Source of the DNA: Cohnella baijiui
GTDB taxonomy: Bacteria > Bacillota > Bacilli > Paenibacillales > Paenibacillaceae
Length of the DNA stretch: 64,000 nt
Assembly (NCBI RefSeq): GCF_020731285.1
Contig: NZ_JAJFOW010000006.1
Coordinates: forward strand, 124,001-188,000
Direction: 5' to 3'
A model generated the notes under the pieces. That model saw nothing but the letters and a program-made list of their open reading frames with translations, made no database searches and was not told the DNA's origin. Made by a program: the position numbers and the translations under genes. Of this stretch, positions 60,210-64,000 are shown one piece after another; position 1 is the first letter of the stretch, and each line of letters begins with the position of its first letter.

Positions 60210-62459
60210 TCAACGCTCGCCCTTCTCCTTCGCGCCGCTTTCTTCCGCGCCTGTCGCGATTCGCACGATCGCGTGCAGGTCCAGGCGAGGCAGCTCGACG
60301 TGAACGCGTTCTCCGTCCCACGTCCATGCCAGGTCTTTTCCTTCCGGCTCCAGCGTCACGCGGTCGGGCCGGATCGCCGTTCGAACCCGCAGCCGGATGC
60401 CGGAAATCGGCGGCACCTCTTCATTGTGAACGATATAGCCCGGCCGTTTCTGCGCAAAAAAATTCAGCGCGTGCACGAGCAGTTCGTCGCCCGAAGCGGT
60501 GCGGCGCTCGTGCAGCGCAAGCTCGACATGAAGCGGCTTTTCCGCGTCCAGCTTCCGGCGCGCTCTCGGATACATCTCGTCCAGGCAGCGCCTCAGCCAT
60601 TCGCGGGTCAGACGATGCCCTTCGAGGTAGTACAGCGCGAACGGCTCGCCGTTCAAATACATCGCCCGTCCGCTTCCGCAACGGAACGTTGAGATCGCGG
60701 GACCGGCGATCGTCTTCCCCGCCGGGGCGGCCCCGACCGTCGTGTAATGCCGCCAATGCATGCGGTCTTTGATTCCAGACTCCCATACGCTTTCGACCGG
60801 CTCCAGCACGTGCGCCCAAGTCTCAGCGCCTTCGACCGTCACCTGCATGGCCGTGCCCCACATTTGCAGCTTCAAGTCCCCGTCCACAATGCCGTCGGCC
60901 AGAGCGGAGCCGGCCTGCCAATAGTGCAGCGGAGCCGGCAATTCGTCGCCGCGCGAGAGTCCGAGCAGCTTCGCGAACGGATCGGTCTCCCGTCGCGCTC
61001 CGCTCCCGTTGCAGATGCCGGAACGCCCCGACACAAGGAGCGCGCCGCCCGCCTCGACGTATTGCGCCAGCGCTTCGATCGTCGCGTCCTCCAACAGCAT
61101 TTGGTCCGGCACGATTACGAGAGACTGCCGATCCAGCGACCGGCGCAGCGTTTCCTCGTCGTAGATGAGGTGCTGGATGCCCAGCTCCGTCAGCAGCATC
61201 GACGCGCCGTCGACCCGATCCGCACGCGATCGGGGAACCGCGACGCCCCACGTCTGGTCCCGCCCCCATTCCGCGCCGGCCGCCGGCCCGACCAGCTGGG
61301 AAGGCAGGCTGGCGAGCACGGCGACGTCCGGAACCGGCTGCGCTTCGCGGCCGAACGGTTCACGCGGCTTCATATAGGCGTGAACGTCGCGCAGATGCCG
61401 GTACACGGCAGGCTCCAACGTTCCATCCGGATGCGGCTGGTCGGCGAAGAAGAACCGTCCGCCGACCGCAAGCGCGGTCGCGAGCTCCAGTTTCCAATCG
61501 GTCGGCGACCGCATCTGCCACTCTCCCCAGCCGTGGAACCGCTCGTTCATGTAGTCGAACGGTAGGCCGGTCGTCGACTGGTAGCGGCCTTCCCGGCTGA
61601 ACGTCATCTGGTGATTGGCGCCGAAGTGGACCGGGTCGCAGGATAGCCAGTCGAGGCCGAGTTCCTGCGGCGCAAGCCATTTCTCCGCGCTGCCGCCCTG
61701 CGCGATCGGGAAGCCGTACAAATACTTGCCCGAATTATTCTCCGCGACCAGGGTGTTCGGCGAGACGGCCTTCACCGTCTCCGTCAAACGCCGCAAATAG
61801 GGAGGGATCAAGCCGCGGCGCCAAATGCGCCATTCCAGCCAACCGTCGTCTTCGAGCTCGTCCGAAGGACCCGGCATCGGCCCTGCCGGCAGGCTGCGGC
61901 CGGTGTCGGCCCGATAGCGTTCCCGGCAGCTCGCGCAGTAGCACGGATACTCGACCATCCAGCTGCCCGCGTCGATCCAGACGCCGTCTGGCGCGTGCCT
62001 CTCGATCGCCTCGCGCAGCAGCGGGAAAAAGAACGACTCCAGATATCCGGATGCGATGCAGATATGCGACGCCTCGTGCTGGAGCCAGGCGCCGCGCGGC
62101 ATCGTCCCGTCCTCGGCCACGCGCATCCATTCCGGATGAAGCTTGTGCATCTCGACCGAGGTGAACGCGTTCAGGTACAGAATCGTACGGATGCCTTCCG
62201 CCTTCAACGCTTGAGACATGAGCCCCGTGTAATCGTTCGTCATGCCGGGATGTACCGGCGCGATCTCGGAAGGATAAAACGCGTAGCCGTAATGATCGTA
62301 CGCAAAAAACGAAACCGCCTCGACGCCGGCCATCCGGAACATCTCCGCCTGACGCCGCGCCTCGTCCGCCGTGAACGCCTCGGCCACGCCCTCCATCCAT
62401 GGCGGCTGATGGTAATCCAGATGAAGCTTGCGGTAGACTTCGCCCGCCCAAGATGCCAT
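60210..62459 (-). CDS. Putative glycoside hydrolase (GHL6/beta-galactosidase-trimerisation type)
   Basis: 749 residues without a signal peptide. The N-terminal ~350 residues form a TIM barrel like the hypothetical GHL6 group: WMEGVAEAFTADEARRQAEMFRMAGVEAVSFFAYDHYG, TILYLNAFTSVEMHKLHPEW near residue 95 and DGVWIDAGSWMVEYPCYCASCRERY near residue 158. VAENNSGKYLYG lies near residue 238. A domain like the GH42 trimerisation domain follows (VIVPDQMLLEDATIEALAQYVEAGGALLVSG near residue 452), then a beta domain. Specificity is unknown; the linked GH36 suggests alpha-galactosides or a related oligosaccharide. AAGGAGG precedes the ATG, 3 bases after the GH36 stop. Confidence 0.8.
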   Translation of the reverse strand: MASWAGEVYRKLHLDYHQPPWMEGVAEAFTADEARRQAEMFRMAGVEAVSFFAYDHYGYAFYPSEIAPVHPGMTNDYTGLMSQALKAEGIRTILYLNAFTSVEMHKLHPEWMRVAEDGTMPRGAWLQHEASHICIASGYLESFFFPLLREAIERHAPDGVWIDAGSWMVEYPCYCASCRERYRADTGRSLPAGPMPGPSDELEDDGWLEWRIWRRGLIPPYLRRLTETVKAVSPNTLVAENNSGKYLYGFPIAQGGSAEKWLAPQELGLDWLSCDPVHFGANHQMTFSREGRYQSTTGLPFDYMNERFHGWGEWQMRSPTDWKLELATALAVGGRFFFADQPHPDGTLEPAVYRHLRDVHAYMKPREPFGREAQPVPDVAVLASLPSQLVGPAAGAEWGRDQTWGVAVPRSRADRVDGASMLLTELGIQHLIYDEETLRRSLDRQSLVIVPDQMLLEDATIEALAQYVEAGGALLVSGRSGICNGSGARRETDPFAKLLGLSRGDELPAPLHYWQAGSALADGIVDGDLKLQMWGTAMQVTVEGAETWAHVLEPVESVWESGIKDRMHWRHYTTVGAAPAGKTIAGPAISTFRCGSGRAMYLNGEPFALYYLEGHRLTREWLRRCLDEMYPRARRKLDAEKPLHVELALHERRTASGDELLVHALNFFAQKRPGYIVHNEEVPPISGIRLRVRTAIRPDRVTLEPEGKDLAWTWDGERVHVELPRLDLHAIVRIATGAEESGAKEKGER

Positions 62460-62462
62460 GCG

Positions 62463-64000
62463 TTACGCCTCCTTTGCCGATTCGCCGATTCGCCGCAATC
62501 GCAGCAGCCAGCTGGCGTAGTCGCCGCGAAGCGCAAGCGGGAGGCCGAGATGCATCAGCGTCGAGCCGTGCCGGACCCATGCTTCACTCCCGTCGTCGCC
62601 TCTCACTTCATAGACCGCCTCCGGATCCAGTCCCCTTAGGCGCAGCCTGCGCTCGCTTCCGCCGAAATGCTCGGACTGCAGGAACGCGAACACGACCGCT
62701 TCGTCGCCGTCCCGGCCCACATATTGGTAAGCCGCGATATTGGAATCGCGAAGCGATGCGAGACGATATTGATCGCCATCCGTCACCAGATGGCGGATCT
62801 CCTTGTAGAGCGACACGTAGCGCGCAGCCTCCGCCATCTCCTTCTCCGACCACTTGCCGATATTCGCGCCGATGCCGAGCCCCCCCATCATCGCGCTGTG
62901 GAACCGATAGGAGAGCGGCAGGCTTCTGCCGTTGAAGCCGTTCGGCGCCTCCGTCACCCAGCACATCATTGCCGATGGGCTGTAGGCGTAGGTGAAGCCT
63001 TCCTGGATGGTCAAGCGATCCCTGGCGTCGGTATTGTCGCTGATCCACGCCTGATCGGCATAGCGCAAAATGCCTAGATCGATGCGGGCACCACCGCCCG
63101 CGCACGTCTCGAACGCGACGTGCGGGAATCGCCGCCGGAGCTCCGCCCAGATCTCGTACAGATTCGCCACGTGACGGTTCCATACCGAATGCGTCGTATC
63201 CGCGTTTCCCGAATCGCCCGGCTCGGTGACGGTGCGGTTCAGGTCCCACTTGATGAACGAGATCTCGTGTTTCGACAGTAGCTCCGTCATAAAATCCAGC
63301 ACGAAATGCTTCACTTCGGGCTTGCCAAGATTCAGCAAATACTGGTTGCGCAGCGGCGTGCTCCGCCGCGTCGGAAACCGGTAGATCCAATCCGGGTGCG
63401 CGCGGAACAGGTCGCTGTCCGGGTTGACCGATTCGGGCTCGACCCAAAGCCCGAACTCCATGCCCAAGCCCTTCACCGCGGCGATCAACTCCTCCAGCCC
63501 GTTCGGGAACTTCTCGGCGTTGACGCGCCAATCGCCGAGGCCTGCCCGGTCGCTGTGCCGCTCGCCAAACCAGCCGTCGTCGACGACGAACCGCTCGACG
63601 CCGATCTGTGCGGCCTTTTCCGCCAGCGCCAGCTGGTCCCTGACGTTAACCGCGAACTCGGTCGCTTCCCACGAATTGTACAGCACCTTGCGAGGCCCGC
63701 GCGCGGGCAAAATTTCCTCCCGCTCGTATTGATGCAGCGCGCGGCTCATCTGGCCGAAGCCGCCCGTGGCAAAGCCGCCCACGAAGACGGGCGATTCGTA
63801 CGTTTCGCCGGGGGCGAGCGAGAACGCGCCGTCGAAGTCGTTCACGCCGCCCGCGACCCGCACGCCGCCGAACGTCGTCCGTTCGAACACGAGCTTCCAG
63901 TTGCCGCTCCAAGCGAGCGCGCCGAACCATACCCGCCCCGCCGTTTCGCTCGCGCCGCCGTCGTCGATCGCGAACCAAGGGTTCGCGTGCGGGCCTGTGA
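62463..64000 (-). CDS. Alpha-galactosidase, GH36 (N-terminus beyond window edge)
   Basis: The frame is open to base 64000, so this is the C-terminal ~511 residues of a larger enzyme. Part of the N-terminal beta domain is seen (GPHANPWFAIDD ... ETAGRVWFGALAWSGNW). The barrel has RFVVDDGWFGER, the nucleophile Asp in SFIKWDLNRT and the acid/base Asp in WISDNTDARDRL. ETCAGGGARIDLGIL and the short C-terminal beta domain complete it. It releases terminal alpha-galactose from raffinose-type or galactomannan oligosaccharides in the cytosol. First visible gene of the GH36-GHL6-epimerase operon; an internal GTG at 63890 is not the start. Confidence 0.94.
   Translation of the reverse strand, partial: TGPHANPWFAIDDGGASETAGRVWFGALAWSGNWKLVFERTTFGGVRVAGGVNDFDGAFSLAPGETYESPVFVGGFATGGFGQMSRALHQYEREEILPARGPRKVLYNSWEATEFAVNVRDQLALAEKAAQIGVERFVVDDGWFGERHSDRAGLGDWRVNAEKFPNGLEELIAAVKGLGMEFGLWVEPESVNPDSDLFRAHPDWIYRFPTRRSTPLRNQYLLNLGKPEVKHFVLDFMTELLSKHEISFIKWDLNRTVTEPGDSGNADTTHSVWNRHVANLYEIWAELRRRFPHVAFETCAGGGARIDLGILRYADQAWISDNTDARDRLTIQEGFTYAYSPSAMMCWVTEAPNGFNGRSLPLSYRFHSAMMGGLGIGANIGKWSEKEMAEAARYVSLYKEIRHLVTDGDQYRLASLRDSNIAAYQYVGRDGDEAVVFAFLQSEHFGGSERRLRLRGLDPEAVYEVRGDDGSEAWVRHGSTLMHLGLPLALRGDYASWLLRLRRIGESAKEA

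Noticed and set aside
1..64000. tRNA, rRNA, insertion sequences, prophage or integrated element
   Set aside because: No cloverleaf, rRNA-like stretch, transposase, integrase or paired att-like repeats were recognised. This was a reading by eye, so a small RNA could still be missed.

Overview
This is a chromosomal window from a high-GC, spore-forming Firmicute. The best match is Paenibacillaceae (a Cohnella- or Paenibacillus-like organism). The evidence is a GC-rich coding style with GGAGG-type ribosome binding sites, the sporulation genes spoVK and cotE, Bacillus-type SOS boxes at lexA/yneA, and gene orders shared with Bacillus (spoVK-hflX-ynbB-glnR-glnA; mutS/mutL/miaA/hfq near cotE). I saw no tRNA, rRNA, insertion sequence, prophage or CRISPR array. 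The lineage is inferred from gene content, not from a marker search.

Layout. 1-9 kb: the 5' part of metH (cut by the window edge) lies opposite mtnD (methionine salvage). Next come a HAD phosphatase, a small membrane protein, ynzC and the divergent SOS pair yneA/lexA, with several LexA boxes and readable promoters. The glnR-glnA pair follows. 8-17 kb, all minus strand: a PLP enzyme of the YnbB family, hflX, spoVK, a YdcF-like membrane protein, a DUF402 phosphatase, a GNAT acetyltransferase and a class A penicillin-binding protein with a proline-rich tail. 17-25 kb: a tight mutS - secreted S41 protease - mutL - methyltransferase - miaA - hfq operon with several stop/start overlaps. 25-34 kb: an intergenic region with two repeat families, then fni, a carotenoid-type desaturase and a CarH/LitR-like B12 photoreceptor regulator. 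An MHYT-domain sensor kinase, a putative amidoligase and cotE follow. 34-43 kb: a FUSC-type exporter, an M32 carboxypeptidase, an Fe-S scaffold-like protein, a beta-carbonic anhydrase, DUF309, a small secreted glycine-rich protein with a DUF2653 partner, a GntR/LacI regulator overlapping a GH51 arabinofuranosidase, and an aldo-keto reductase.

43-53 kb: a minus-strand catabolic operon, deoR - FGGY kinase - M42 peptidase-like - BtpA/SgcQ - sugar-binding lipoprotein - ABC ATPase - two permeases. It resembles the Escherichia coli sgc operon with its PTS replaced by an ABC importer plus a kinase. A cluster of TGATCA palindromes lies upstream. 53-64 kb: a CGNR zinc-finger protein, gpmA, an unlisted 35-residue membrane protein, a 1116-residue DUF5107-TPR protein divergent from an AraC regulator, and a carbohydrate cluster (aldose epimerase, GHL6-type glycosidase, GH36 alpha-galactosidase) that runs off the right edge.

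The points most worth following are the CarH - desaturase - fni unit with contiguous 11-bp direct repeats before carH, the amidoligase beside cotE, the sgc-like ABC operon of unknown substrate, the protease gene inside the mismatch-repair operon, and the intergenic tandem repeats at 8.2 and 25.6 kb.
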